Shown: positions 26,803 through 39,429, numbered from the stretch's first letter. The stretch: 64,000 nucleotides of DNA from Embiotoca jacksoni (GCA_022577435.1 JAKOON010000033.1:3903257-3967256); one strand, 5' to 3'. The notes: generated by a model not told the origin, from the sequence alone. Program-made: numbers and translations.

Positions 26803-27879
26803 GTAAGTCTGGGGGTCTTTACTTTCTCCTAGACACAACTCACTAGAGTCAAAAAAAATAATTTTTCCTTTCACCTTCTTTGACATGTTACATTTTTCTC
26901 TCCACCAGGCTTTTTAGATGCTCCACAGTTTGAAGATCTACTTATACAGCTCTCTTGTTTCAAATACTTTGTAAAATTATAGATAAGCTGAGGATTTCAG
27001 TCTGTGTCTGAAGACACAGGCTACTAACAGAACGGAACTGTCAACCAAAATGCTCTGGGTTGGGCCTTCAAATTTCCTTTTTGTTTTGGGAAGCATAAAT
27101 CTGTGTCTTGTTTTCATCTCTATTCATAGTTATATAGTGTTTATTCACTCTTTAAAAATGTAGTACACATTTTATTTTTTGCTTGAAACAACTCCCAGTT
27201 CAACAAATCTATAAATCCCAAATCATCACTGTTATCATGCACAGCTATCAATACACCGACAGGTTTTGACAAAATAATGATGATAGGTAATTCCACAACT
27301 AAAAACAGGTGGTCCAAATAGCTGTGCTGACCTTTTTATTATTATTCATAAAAATATAATCCATAATACCATTTAGATTTGAGTTTCTGACCCTCAATTT
27401 CAATATGATGGTATTTTTCTTTTTTCTCTAGGAGCTGATATATCAGGTCTTATCTGTCCTGTAAATCACATAACAGAGTCAGCCATATGTTTAGTGAAGG
27501 TCACAGTAGAGGGGAGAACAGAGGAGATAAGTAGGCTGGATAAATATACTGTATATGCCAGACCACGATGCTTGTTCACACTGAGAACTGATGGTATCTC
27601 CGTCGCCTGATAGTAGTTTGGCTGAAGACTGAACACAAGAGGACAAAGAAACGTCTAGAGTATCCGCCAAGGCATGATCAGTCTGACGCACGTGGACACG
27701 CAGGCACACTCTCTACTCATTAAACAAAATGTGCACATAGTACCATACTTGCAGAAATCCTCTATCTCTACCTGGGGTGTATGTACAGTGAATTCAGAAT
27801 TAGTTTCCACCTTTTCGCTTTTTGCAGTTCATGGTGTTGTAAATCTAATCTTAAATGGAGGACATTTTTTCCCTTTGGT

Positions 27880-28840
27880 CAACAATCAACAGCCCATAAT
27901 AACAAAGGGAAAGCACACTTTTTTCCAAATTTACGACAATTCAAAAACTGAAATCTCTCGCTCACAAAAACATTCAGATCATTGATTCAGGACTTTGTAG
28001 AAGCCTCTTTTGCAGCTCTTAAAGATTTTGTCCTTCTTGGGTAATTCTCGACAACCTTCAGCTGAATTTGGACAATGCATTTTATTTTTCCTGGCAGATC
28101 CTGACAGATTGTATGGGACATGTCTGTGAACTGCCATTTAAAGCTCTCTCCACAAATGTTAAAAGGGGTGTACATTTGGACGTTGGCCTTATCATGATGT
28201 TGCCACCACCGTGCTTCACCATTGAGGTGATGATGAGCAGTCCCTGGTGTTTGCCATCAATTTTTGTCTCATCAGACCACAGAATCTTTTTTTTTTTTTT
28301 ACCATACTCAGAGTCCATTAAATACCATTTGTCAAAGTGAAGTCCAAATAGGATTCCACACCGTGTACCGTTTGCTTTTGTCTTGCCACCCTACCTCAGA
28401 GGCCTGATTGATGAGGTGCAGCAGAAATAGTTGTCCTTCTGGCAGGTTGTTCCATCTCTGTAGAGGACTTCTGACGCTCTGTCAGAGTGACCAGTGGGAC
28501 CTCCCCGACTGAAGCCCTTCTTGCTCTGTTACTCACGATGGCCAACTGAGGGTAGAGTCATAGTGGTTCCAGACTTTTAATTATTGAGGGCACTGTGCTC
28601 CTGAGAACTGTCAAAGCTTTAAAAAACAAATGTTTCTACCTTTTGCCTTGATCTGTGCCCTGCCACAACCAAAATCACAGAAGTCTACAGAGAGTTTTGT
28701 TGCACCTCATGGTTTGTTTTTTTGGCCTGACACGTAGTGTGAGTATACGATGAAGTGAGACTCTTCAAACTATATCCAGTCAATTTAATTTATCACAGGG
28801 AAACTCTCATCTCAACAATAATGAAAGCAAACGGGGTTTT
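27880..28840 (-). mobile_element. degenerate Tc1/mariner-type transposon relic
   Basis: Reading the minus strand gives transposase pieces in the right order: TERQKSSTEMEQPARRTTIS (about 28480-28420), then ILWSDETKI (about 28285-28262) with the first catalytic Asp of the DDE triad, then VKHGGGN (about 28220-28199). These are typical Tc1-like words. Frameshifts and stops separate them, and a T12 run interrupts the stretch just before WSDE, so the copy is dead. The flanks resemble decayed Tc1-like ends ('caatttaattta' near 28780). The 5' and 3' limits are approximate. Confidence 0.85.
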
Positions 28841-29278
28841 CTTAATTAGTTATTAAATGTATATTGATGATACAATGGCGGTTTTATCCATTTAAAATTC
28901 TATTTGCAACACAAACTGCGCAGAAAGTGAAAGATAAGTGGCTCCTGGTTTCTTTCTGAAACCACTGATCATGCTTGTTGGCGCGATGCACACTCAGTCT
29001 GGTGTATACTCTGAACCAATAATCTGAGGTCATGTCTTGTATTATAAAAGTGTCTCCTCCTTATACACATATGTCTGACACCTCATTATGGTTCCCTGTG
29101 ATATGTAGGTTTTCTTGTGTGTTTGTGTGTTATTGTGATTACTTTGTTGAAATTGGCAATGCTCCACTGAGCGCATAAGTAATGTTTTTTCTTCTCTTCT
29201 GTGCATGCATGTGTGTTTGCTGCATGTGGTATGTCCTTGTGTGTGTGTGTCTATATGTTTTTATTTGTGTGTGTTTAG

Positions 29279-29362
29279 GCCAAGCAGCTGGAGGCCAGGG
29301 AAGCAGATCTAAAGAGGCAGGATGCTTTCTACAGAGAGCAGGTGGCCCGGCTGGAGAACAGG
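29279..29362 (+). CDS. chchd3: chchd3 exon: MIC19 coiled-coil segment
   Basis: The exon is 84 nt (28 codons), phase 0 at both ends, with acceptor gtttag and donor gtaagg. The peptide begins AKQLEAREADLKRQDAFY and ends REQVARLENR. It is a continuous amphipathic helix with strongly alternating charge. The QDAFY-x-EQ-x-ARLE signature is typical of MIC19, while MIC25 tends to have a diverged version. Because it is symmetric in phase, skipping this exon would keep the frame but delete 28 residues of the coiled coil. Confidence 0.95.
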
Positions 29363-32300
29363 GTAAGGAACAGTTTGCAGCATACAGTATAAAGTGGTTA
29401 ATATAAATGCATAAGCAAATTAGCCTCTGCTAGTCATGGCATAAATATAATAATAAAACCTGATTGATCTCACAATTAGGGTTTATTTTTATATTGCCAC
29501 TTTTAATGAATGTGGCTTTTCTAACCTTTCTCTGAGCTTTATTTTCAGCCAAAGTTGGGGAAACAAACTTTTTTCTAAAACCGCTTTTTCTCTTTCTGTG
29601 AAAGTGAAAAATGATTTCTATATGATCGGATGGTGATTTTTATTTTGGAGATACAGTTGCAAGAATATTTTGAAAAGCCAGAAAACAATCCTAAACATAG
29701 ATGGGGCCTGACTGTACATACCATATCTAGTGCTGTACAAACCATACATGTGTATTTAACCTAAGCCTTATGGAAATCATGTCACTGCATACTAGTGTAA
29801 GCTAACTTGCCTCTTTAGACTTTTTGATTTTATGGTAATCAAACAAAACACTCAAAAAATAAACAGCTCCACATAACTACGTGAATATTATAAAAATCAT
29901 AAATAAAATAACAAAACCAAACAAGCTCACAATTAAAGAGAATATTTTATTTCACAACATCAAGTTGAAACTAAACGCCGCATTACACAGGCACCGAGCG
30001 AGATGACATCACTGCTGTTTTCAAAAACATAAAGTGCTAGTTTTTCCTTCTGGAAATATTTTTATAACATACCTGTATTGAATAATGCTGTCACTGACAC
30101 GTAGAACTACACACACAAACACGCACATACCGGTCACACAAGCGAGGACGCGTGTTCATGCACAGCCATCAGACACAGTGGGCTCGAGCATGACTGGGCT
30201 CAGTCAAAGCACAGTCGCATTTATTCTTTCTCTTCATCCCACTGCCCCACTGTTTTTGTTATCATCCTTCAACTTAAACTCTGCATGTGTTCACCAGTGA
30301 GGTGTGTATTGCTGTCCTTCGCTCTCTCTCGTTCTCTGCCTCCCTGTAATTGTCCCGTTGCCACTTTTTGGCTCTCTGGCGCTCTTTTTGTCTTTGAATT
30401 TCACTGTCTGCCTGAAGCATAAAGGGTTAAAACGCATTCATCCCTGTGTGTGTCCTCATGTCCCTGAAAATGACACTACCCTGATGTTCCTTGTCAAACC
30501 AGTGTCCTATGGATAGGGACAAGGGTCAGCTGCCGCGCTTGGCACACTTCAAGGGGCAGCTCCATGCTGGTCCCAGTGAGAGACGGCCACGAGGCAGGTA
30601 ACCAGGGTCAAACGCCATGTTAAAATGTGCTAAAAGCGATGCCCTCATGCGGATCTCAAATCATAAGTGTATCTCAGGAAGGATATAATTCTATTTCATG
30701 TGCTTTAAACGACACCTTCATGCTGGGAAGGCGTTTTCTCCCTTTGGAGGGTGCAAAAAGTCAAATGCCCCCATAGTGGAAGCCAAATAGAAATTGTACA
30801 CTGTTGTGAAAACATTGTGAAGGAAGGAAGAGACACTCACATATTCCTATTCTGAGTCCCAAATGAAAACGGATTGTAAAATAATTTTGTCTTTATCTAA
30901 ATAGCTCAAATGTGATTTCTTAGTTAAAATTAAGGTATATTATTTCATGAATGCTTAACAGTATATGTGAGCACACCGTTATTATGAAGAGTCCTCGAAA
31001 CACAGCATACTTTGCATTTTTGCATTTCTTTCTTTTTGCCCTTTGTAGATACCGTTTTTTTTTTTTTCATGAAATAAAAACATTCAGCCATGCAATAGCC
31101 TCACAAAGGCTAAATAACAATAATAATGCGCTGTTTCAAAATCAAAAGAAAAAGCGCCACTTGGCAGCTCAACTGCCGACTTCTCTTCAGCATTGAAAGG
31201 TTCATCTGACATGTCAGATCCAGCATTGTTACATGTTTCTCGGCTGTTTTTTGAGTCTTGCAGCCATTTTAAAAGACGAAAGGGTTCGAATCTATTCTCG
31301 TCAAGCCAACATTAGTGTTATACTGTGTCGCACATGACATCACCCTACGTGACTAAGCGCGGAAAAAAAGTATTTCTAAAATAGTGAAATAATATGCAAT
31401 GAATTTTTGACATCACGGTAATATGATGTGTCTATTTGACAGCTTTTGTCTGAAATTTAAAAAAAAAAAGAATAACTTGGGAATGCAAATTGCAGTTAGA
31501 GTGCAAATGTTAGGTTTTTCAGCAATGCTCTTGCCTCCAACCAGGTGGAGCCTCGCACGCTACAGTTTGGGAGTCACTGTTCTACAATATTGGCCAATAG
31601 AGGTTACAAATGTTTCGGGTTTTTTTTTTTCATATTGACCCATCAGGGAATGTGTTTGGATCAGCTGTGAAGAAAACAATAAGACTGACGGCAAAGACCG
31701 CAGGAAGTTGAAATTCCACAGATCCAGTCACACAGACAAGCTTCTCTCTTTTCATCAGCTCCTATTGCGTTACTACATCACTGGGCACTGTAGCTCTACT
31801 GTATCATATAGTATGGGAGCACATATGTGTTTGGATGGGAGAAGTGATGAGTCCAAACTAACACAGGCATTATTGACTCCAGGCACTGGCCATCCATCAG
31901 CCATGCTGGCCTCTGGTCAATATTCCTTAGATCAAAGTGTCAACAAATCACCTTCACAGCTCAGAGAGAAACACAAGCTTGAAAGAGGACCGAGAGGGAT
32001 GGACAGACAATAAGGAACGAGATACCGTGTTAAAACTCAAAGGGAAAAAAAATGAGGAAGTAGAGATTCAACTTAAGAAAAGATAAGAAAGAAAAAGAAG
32101 CTGGACAGCTGGAGACAAAGTGGAAGTCAGAGATTCTGTCTGAGTAGGTATCTCAAGAAATTATGATAAAGTGACATTTGTGAGTGAGTGATAGAGAACA
32201 AGAAAAAGATGAAAAAGGGAGAGACAGAAGAGCGGTAAAGAGTTTAAATGTCACTGAATGATAAAGAACAAGAGTAAAGAAAAGGTTGAAAGACTATTCC

Positions 32301-32958
32301 AAGCCATCAGTGAAAAGGAAAAAGTGGGAAGAGTGAGACACGGGTCGCTAAAAATGAACAATGTTGACATTGATTCATTTATTGATTTATGCACAGGAAC
32401 TAAATAATAGATTCAATTCCAAACCACAAAAATTTGCACAGAAACCCCATGATTTCAATTTGCAAGTGATTTGATCAGGATTTATGGGCTGTGGAGAAAA
32501 CGCACAACAGAAGTAGCAGCCATGTGTGCATGTTGTGTGACGGTGTGTGATCCTGTGCTCCTGAGTGTAACTGAGGATCAATGGTGGGCATATCGCATGT
32601 TTTCTTACTGTGCAACATGCGGCTTGGGACTCCATAGGGGTTGTCGTTTGTTTGGGCTGTGTTAATAACGCTCCTTTCTCTTGCTCTGGCCACAGTGCCC
32701 CATTTGGCACGCAGTCCAGCCGCTCTTCATTTCCTGCGCTCTTCACCTAACACAAGCCAGAATTACTTTTGGCATGTGCGCGTTGCTGTGTGTTGACAGT
32801 AATTCCTGCTCGCTTATCGGTGTCCACTCCAGATGAAGGAGCTCAATATGTATACACAATACAGAGAACAAATTTAAAGTAAGATATAAAGATTCGATTA
32901 ACAAAAGAAAAGCAATCTTGAACATTTACGGTAATTTACAAACAAGTAAGTATTAAAG

Positions 32959-33540
32959 ACAAACCTATATGGACTTGTGCTAAGATATCACATAGCACAA
33001 GTCCAACTAACAACTAACACACGGTATTTATATCCATGTCAAATTGTTAGTCAACTGTATGTTGTTGTTTTGGTCGGGTCATTTCTGTGCAAAAAAAAAA
33101 GGCAAATTCAGGATCAGTATTATGTACCTGTATCTGTATGGACAGAATATATCATCTGTGCTCTATATGCATCGCACTTCAAATATAAAAATGTGTCTAA
33201 TTCCAGGTATGTGAGAAATTGCTGCTTTTGTGGTTGAATTGTAGACTGTTGGTGGGACAAAATAAGACATTTGAAAACGTCACCTTGGGACATAGGAGAT
33301 TGTCATTTTTTTCCCCTGTTTTCTAATACAGATTGAACAAATCACCAATCACTAGTGAAATCATTAACAAATGAAGTGATGGTGAAAATTGTTAAATGCC
33401 TCTTCATTCTGTTGATAATACAGTATTACGCAATGTAAGTATTACCTTAAGATATGTTGAGCAAGATGATTCGTGTTTGCAGGGGTAGTACACAGGACTA
33501 ATTTTAAGATATCACACAGCACAAGTCCATATAGGTTTGT
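32959..33540. mobile_element. 582-bp element with perfect 23-bp terminal inverted repeats
   Basis: Bases 32959-32981 are the exact reverse complement of 33518-33540 (outer word acaaacctatatggactt). Inside the left end, an 11-bp stem (ggacttgtgct / agcacaagtcc, 32971-33004) forms a hairpin with a 12-nt loop, and the loop word aagatatcaca recurs beside the right end. The interior at about 33205-33370 (ccaggtatgtgagaaattgc ... gacaaaataagacatttga) looks like a hAT-type MITE frequent in fish, so two elements may be nested. No clear target duplication was found. Confidence 0.7.
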
Positions 33541-33599
33541 TTAGACCCTCAAATACAATCTACGGGAGTTTTCCCAATATTAGGCAAAGCACATTTAAA

Positions 33600-33795
33600 C
33601 ACAACAAAGGTTGACCAGAGTACTCCTGGTTCGGTTTAGGCAAAATAATGGTTTGGGTTGTGCCATAAAGTTACTATTTCCTCTGTCGTCATGGCAACAG
33701 TAAATGCGGTTTTAAAAACGAATACAAAAGTCATCTGAACTGTGTCACTTCTCCAGAACACCCAATTATTTATACAACCACTGGAGGGCGCTTAA
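33600..33795 (+). repeat. fish interspersed repeat, 'ggtttaggcaNaaa' family, copy 1
   Basis: The copy contains ggttcggtttaggcaaaat and aatggtttgggttg, shared in plan with copies near 50.4, 60.1 and 62.6 kb. It ends near ccactggagggcgc (33778-33791), which resembles a CTCF core. Confidence 0.5.
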
Positions 33796-34205
33796 TTTAA
33801 AAACGTTACTGCGAGTAGTAATAAGCTGCTCGCTCAAAAAAATCTGAGGTGTTTTTTTTTTTTTTTTTGGACACTGTAAGTAAACTTATATAACTTCAAA
33901 GAAGAAAAAAAAATATATGGCATAGTCAGTCACATATCATACAGTAGTTGACCAGTTGCGAGTCATGATGCTGGTTTGGTGGGTAGCTGTAGTTCTACTA
34001 TCTGCAAACACTGTAGCTATCAAAGCCCAATGACTTCTGGCTGCAGAACCAGAAAGCAGCAAATTTGATTCCACTTAGAGCAAACTGCTCGCTAAATGTT
34101 ATCTCCCATCACATTTAGTGTCATCTCTCCAGCTGCTCTGGGTTCCTCCCTCACCTCAGGATTCTCCCAGCATCTTTCACCCCGACCAACAGAGGCAGAG
34201 GAACC

Positions 34206-34233
34206 GAGAGAGAGAGAGAGCGAGAGAGAGAGA
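34206..34233 (+). repeat. (GA)n microsatellite
   Basis: GA tract with one C interruption. Confidence 0.93.
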
Positions 34234-35534
34234 ATATAAGTCTGATATATATTACACGTCTGTTCCAATCCAACATGGCCATTCATCAGGGGGGCTTCCA
34301 GTGACAGGCCATCACCCGGCTCCCAGACAGCTCAGCCGGCTGCCTCCGCTGCTGCTGCTCATTTTGGGCCACAGCTACCAAATAGCCCCTGAAAACAATA
34401 TCTATATATTTATTACATTTTCACTCAATACCTGCCTCGCTGTAAAACAATCTCATATTTAACAATCAACTTGCCGATGTTTTTTTTCTTCCTATAGCAT
34501 GTCTTGTTGCAGCCCTCCTTCCGTCCCTCCCTCCCTCCCCACCACGTCTCTATATCTCTTTTTCACCTTTTTTATTTTTTGAGTGGTGTTTTTCTTCCCC
34601 CCTCTCCCCCCCCCCCTCCGTGCCTCAATTTCATTTTTTTTTTGAGAGGATTTTTCTTTTTTTTTTTTTTTTTTCTCTATCTTTCTTTTCGCCTTGTATA
34701 TCGATGAAATTGGATTTTTCTGCTCTCCCACGGAGGACAATCACAGCAGCAATTGCCATCTCATAGCAAAGTTCCACAGCACTGTGAAAGGAAGAAATAC
34801 AAGAGGAAGAGCATTAAAAAAACAGTAATGGCTTCTATCTCTCTATCTCTGTCTCTGCCTCTGACTTGCTGGCTTTATCGCTCCCTCTGCCAGTCATTCC
34901 CTCATCCTTCTCTTCCTCAATCTCACGAACACTGGAACTAAAAGTATTTTTGCTTGTTGTTTGCTAGCCATAGAAATAGTAAAATATAAAAAAAACCCGT
35001 ATAGTTTCCTGTACGGCAGTAAAGCTGTTATACATTTTGGGAGTTCCTTCTTCCCCTCACTACGAAGCGCTCGGTGTGGCTCGGTTGTAAAAGCGGAGAC
35101 TGGGTAATCCGGAGTGAAGACATGACAGTGTGCTGCAGTGTTAAATCATTGTGTCTGACACTGTTTGCTGTTTTAGCCGCATGATGGGATTCACAGGGAT
35201 TTAAGGGGAAGTCTTTTCAAGGAATGGTGATTTCACAACAACAGGGTGGCACATTCATTTATGTCAAAAAAAAAAAAAGGAAAAATCCTGCAGCTTTAAC
35301 TTTCAAATAATTAATGCGGGGATACAAGTTTTGAATTAAGAGCTTATAGGGTGCAGTTTTGTTACATCTAAGTCACAGAGGTGTTGATTTAAGTTGTTTC
35401 TCTGCCGATGCTGTGGGTGGACTAGATTATACTGAAAGATGTTTTATAATTTTCTGTTCTTGTATGAAAACAAAAATAAGGCTGGACACATTTTTGTGCT
35501 GAAAGTGGCTAGCTTGGCTTTGCGGAAAACCTTT

Positions 35535-35566
<32 letters not shown>

Positions 35567-35567
35567 A
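35535..35567. repeat. (TA)n microsatellite
   Basis: TA tract with a single C interruption at its centre, self-complementary. Confidence 0.93.
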
Positions 35568-35609
35568 TTAGCATTTACTGGTTTGCACTTGAAATTTCTT
35601 TTATAAATT

Positions 35610-35720
35610 TAAGGATTAGTTTGACCTTTTGGGAACTGCACTTATTTCCTTGGGTGAAAAGATAGATGATGCTCAATTAACTCTGTTTTATTTGAAGCTA
35701 CCACCAACAGTTTAACTCGT
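35610..35720 (+). repeat. fish interspersed repeat, 'tttgacNttttggga' family, copy 1
   Basis: The words ttagtttgaccttttgggaa, cacttatttcc, gaaaagatagatgatgctc and ttgaagctaccaccaac follow the order of a repeat common in percomorph fish. The core recurs at 62468. Confidence 0.55.
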
Positions 35721-37732
35721 CACAAAGGCAAAAATCTGTGAGGTTGCCAGGGAACCAGCAGAGGCCAATAAGTGATGGTTTCCAGCCAATAATTTGTCCA
35801 GTACATAGCCCCATAACCCTCGTTGACCCAAAATCTTTTATACAGATTAAACAACATTTCAGATATATGGTGTGTTCAGAATGAAAGCAAAGCAAGTATT
35901 TGTTTCAAATTTGACCGATTTTTGACGTTGGCTCTGATGTAGCTGCGGTGTGTCGAGAGAACTGCTGAGGAAATAGATTTCTCGTGTTCTTACGCTCCCG
36001 TCTTTCCTTTACCCTCTTGTCTCTGCATGTTGATGAAGCAGATTTACAAAACCCAGGTATACGCGCACGTTTTTCTTTCTGAAGCGGAAACAATTCCACT
36101 TGTGTGGACGAGTGACCGCATTAGGTTGCGCGGCCCAGTCTAATTATATCTTCCCATTGACTTTGTATGGCATTGCACCGCCGCTAAAATTAACCTTGCG
36201 TTCTGTCGGAGCACGTGGTCAGAGGAGGTGATGCGTAGATTTGGTTTGCTTTGGCTGAAAATAGATCCTTTTAGGAGTTTTTCCCAAAGATGGACAGTTC
36301 TGGTTTTCTTATCTGTGCATCCTCACCCTCGGATGTTGTCTCACCCCTTAAAGCAAAACTTGAAATGCTTAGTCAATTCATTGTACAAACAATAAGCAAA
36401 AACAAAAACAAAAAACAGTTTACCAGCTTTCTTGGTCTCCTTATGAGCACGCAGCAGAAGTCTCATTTTCTCTAGCTCTGCAGAAGCGTGATGCTGGCCA
36501 TGGCGGGGCTTCTCTGCATGTCGGCCCTCCTGCTCAGCGGCAGATAAGAAAAAGAAGCCATCAGTACAGGGAGTTATTTGTTTTATTCATTAAAAATTGG
36601 AAGCTTTTTGTCTAAATTGGCCGTTGTTGGGGTGCCGCTTCTATCTTCTCCATATCGCTGCAGTGCATTAGCAGTAATGACTTAATTTGTCTTTGACACC
36701 CCCCACCAGCATTTTGTTTTGTTCCAGATGAGCTAAAAACCTAGCGCAAAGCAAATAGAGTAAATGGGGTGAAAATAAACAGAGGTGGAAGAAACTTGGT
36801 TCCACGTGAGGGTAATACACTACCAGATTCTTGTAACTACACAATCCTGTTCATCTTGTCGCAAAGAATTGCTAAAAAGCAGAAAGCGATCACAAAAACG
36901 TTATTTGTGTGAATACAGCAAGGTTGTGTTTTGCAGCTCCAAAAATGTTCATCAAGGGAGGAATGTTTTCAGCCAAACTGAGCAAGGTCTCTCTTCCGTG
37001 GGCTAATAAAAGGTCAGGACTGCTCTCTAAATCAGTTGGGACAACAGCAGGACACCACAATTTGAGACCACTCGGTAATCACACAAATTGCCCTCCTGTC
37101 TCCCTGCTGCTGAGGGAGGAGTTTTGTTTTTTTCTTTTAGTATTTTCTTTAGTGCATCCCAGCTTATATATAGTAAACAGGGTACATGTAGATGCTTTAA
37201 GCAGTGTTTCCACACATCGTGAACCCATGCCGTGTGTGTAGGTGTGTGAAAGCATGTGCATTGTGCGTGCCTGTGTGTACGTGTATTGTAAGTGGCTCTG
37301 CAATCATTGACACACATGGCCTTTTGTCCTCTCAGGTGGATTAGTGTGCTGATTGGTGCCAGCTTTACCATTTAGGCAGGTATTATTACCTTAGACTTAG
37401 TATTCTAGACAGAGACCCAAATCTAGCTCTGTCTGTCTCTCTTCTTCTTCCAGTGGCTCAATCTCAGCACCCAGGAGAAGTCTTATTCTTGCCTCTTTAG
37501 CAGCCCCAAAAAACTCTTTTTAGTCCTTTTTATCTGTGAATAAGCTTCTGTTTTAAATCCTCCTCCTGAGCGCTTGACAGTTCCTTTGTCTCAACTGAAA
37601 CCCACTTGTTTCAAGGCCAAGAGGGCACCAATACAGCACGAGCTTACAAGTTAACTCTCACAATTTGGGCATACTCTTTTACTCTGTTTTACATATAAAC
37701 TATTGTCTGCCTGAGGGACAACCGGAGTGGGT

Positions 37733-37998
37733 TGGTAAAGTATTCAGGCCTATTATTATTTCTCCACATTTTGTTGTTTTATTCATGTCATGCATCTTTT
37801 TTGTCTTCAATCTGCATTATGACAAAATCAAAGCAATTCTTATACACAATTTGAAATTTCACTTACACCCTTCTTCAGATTCACACTTGAGCATGTGCAT
37901 ACCTTGGACACACTGCATATTGATGTTAACATGTCAGAAACAAACATAATTTTTACAAATTATGTCTAAATGTGAAAAAGTAAAGTACTCTGACCCTT
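37733..37998. mobile_element. short Tc1-end MITE with diverged inverted ends
   Basis: The left end reads gtaaagtattcaggcc followed by ctccacattttgtt. The right end reads aaatgtgaaaaagtaaag then tactctgaccctttgc, whose reverse complement has the same AGTAYT...TTTTYCACATTT plan. These are the terminal words of fish Tc1-like elements. Only about 200 bp lie between the ends, without transposase words, so it is an internally deleted copy. Confidence 0.65.
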
Positions 37999-39223
37999 TG
38001 CAGCTCATCGGTTTTAGCGTCTGTCCAAATGAAGAAGGCACAAATTGGTATCAGATCTTTTGTCAACGTTGTCATGTCCCATCCTCTTTTAGCTCTACAA
38101 CACATGACTATTGATCGTTTCAGCAGCGCAGTTCATTCCTATTGATCTTTTCTGAACTATGATGAATGTCTTCCCTGCTAAGAGGTTCAGTTTGAGCAGA
38201 TTGCACCAAGCTTGAATTTATCACATTTATACTGCAACTGTAATTTATGCAAGATGAAACAAGTGTTTGGTATCTAGTCAGTGTAGCGTCGATGTATTAA
38301 CTGTTTTTTTGTTGCTGTTTCTTTGCAAAACTTTGTAGCATAGATAAGATTGATCGATAAGACAATGTTTTTTTTCTTAAATTATTATATTGCCAACCCT
38401 GTAAATGTCTGCCAACGATTGTGTGGATTGTGTATCTAAACATGAACCCAACACGTGATGGCACAAAACCTTAAATTGGTCTATTGTAAAAGAAAGTTTT
38501 GTGAATTTAGTTTTTCTAGTCAGTCATAATGCAAGTATTACTATATTTATTTAACATGGATTCCTCCACAGAACGACATTCATATTGGTAGGAATTACCC
38601 TCCATAAAAACCTCATTCAACTCTCAATCAAGCTATCCATCACACTTTACAACCTCTCACAAATTTGAGTATAAATGTCCATAACAGCCACTGCGGGCTG
38701 ACAAGACAGATCTACCTGGGGTTATAGAAATGGTCTGGGAGTCGGGTTATATTGCTGTGTTTGAAGGAGGTCATTTAGGTGGAGTTGTCCTGCTACTGGC
38801 TCATTTGCTATGGGTCACTGGTGGATTATGACCGCTGGACTGTACATTGTTGACTATCGACCTGGTGGCCTTACAGAATTGCTGTCTGTTATTACAGCAG
38901 TCTTTTGTGAGCGCAACCACAGGTACACGCAAATACCCAAAATGCTCACACACACATACACAGAGGTAAAATTACACATTGTGCACAACCGTAGAAGAAA
39001 AATCATAATATTAGCTTCTATGCTGTGGGCAGGAAACCCAACTGTGACCTGTTCTGGTTATATCTGTCTTCATTAGATTTGAATGAAGTTTGTGAGATGA
39101 GGCAGAGCAAAGAAGCGCCGCTCTGCTGAAATAGCTTCCTTTGTCTAAATAGTTTCAACCTGATTTTCTTTTTTATACAAGAACTTAAAAATCACATTTT
39201 CCTGTCTCTCTCTCTCTCTGCAG

Positions 39224-39294
39224 AGTGCTCAGTTCTACAAGGTCACCACCGAGAACTACCACAAAGCTGCAGACCAAGTGAATGCCAAATACAA
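39224..39294 (+). CDS. chchd3: chchd3 exon: end of coiled coil leading to CHCH domain
   Basis: The exon is 71 nt, with acceptor ctctctctctgcag and donor gtaagt. It starts in phase 0 and ends after two bases (aa) of a lysine codon completed by the next exon. The peptide is SAQFYKVTTENYHKAADQ followed by VNAKY and the split K. The word FY(K/R)VTTE-x-Y-x-KAA is a hallmark of MIC19 just before the CHCH domain. Joining to the next exon gives K-RYETYPVC, the conserved entry to the first CX9C helix. Confidence 0.95.
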
Positions 39295-39429
39295 GTAAGT
39301 TTACACACTGTCAGTCCAAGTCCTTTAACTTTCAAAAATAGAGTTTAAACAGCTATAATTGTGCTTAATTCTGGGCACCCTTCTACGTCAAAGTTTCCTG
39401 TGGTAACACTCAACAACCATGAGTTCCTC

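Larger units (their letters stand above)
9482..29278 (+). other. chchd3: chchd3 intron, 19.8 kb, with candidate microexon
   Basis: This large phase-0 intron contains a fish LINE tail (9611-9760), an old hAT-like fragment (about 10190-10290), a (GA)n tract (10815), an AT-rich microsatellite (12850), CA tracts at 15233, 15882, 16046, 25146 and 26120, a C22 run (20163), a strong 15-nt microexon candidate (26788-26802) and a Tc1 transposon relic (about 27880-28840). Blocks at 20285-20470, 21690-21850 and 24185-24400 are free of simple repeats and rich in homeodomain-like TAATTA/ATCAAT words. No other exon is supported. Confidence 0.8.
29363..39223 (+). other. chchd3: chchd3 intron, 9.9 kb
   Basis: No further exon was recognised. 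The intron contains a 582-bp inverted-repeat element (32959-33540), an old fish interspersed repeat with a CTCF-like motif near its end (about 33600-33795), a homopurine/pyrimidine cluster (34206-34690), a TA microsatellite (35535-35567), a repeat sharing the 'tttgacNttttggga' core (35610-35720) and a Tc1-end MITE (about 37733-37998). It ends in a long CT-rich tract before the acceptor ctctgcag. Confidence 0.8.

Noticed and set aside
30482..30596. Exon-like GC-rich segment (after ...caaaccag, before gtaacc)
   Set aside because: The upstream pyrimidine tract is poor, the 33-codon frame (PMDRDKGQLPRL...) is not MIC19-like, and inclusion would put foreign sequence inside the coiled coil. Could be revisited with RNA-seq.
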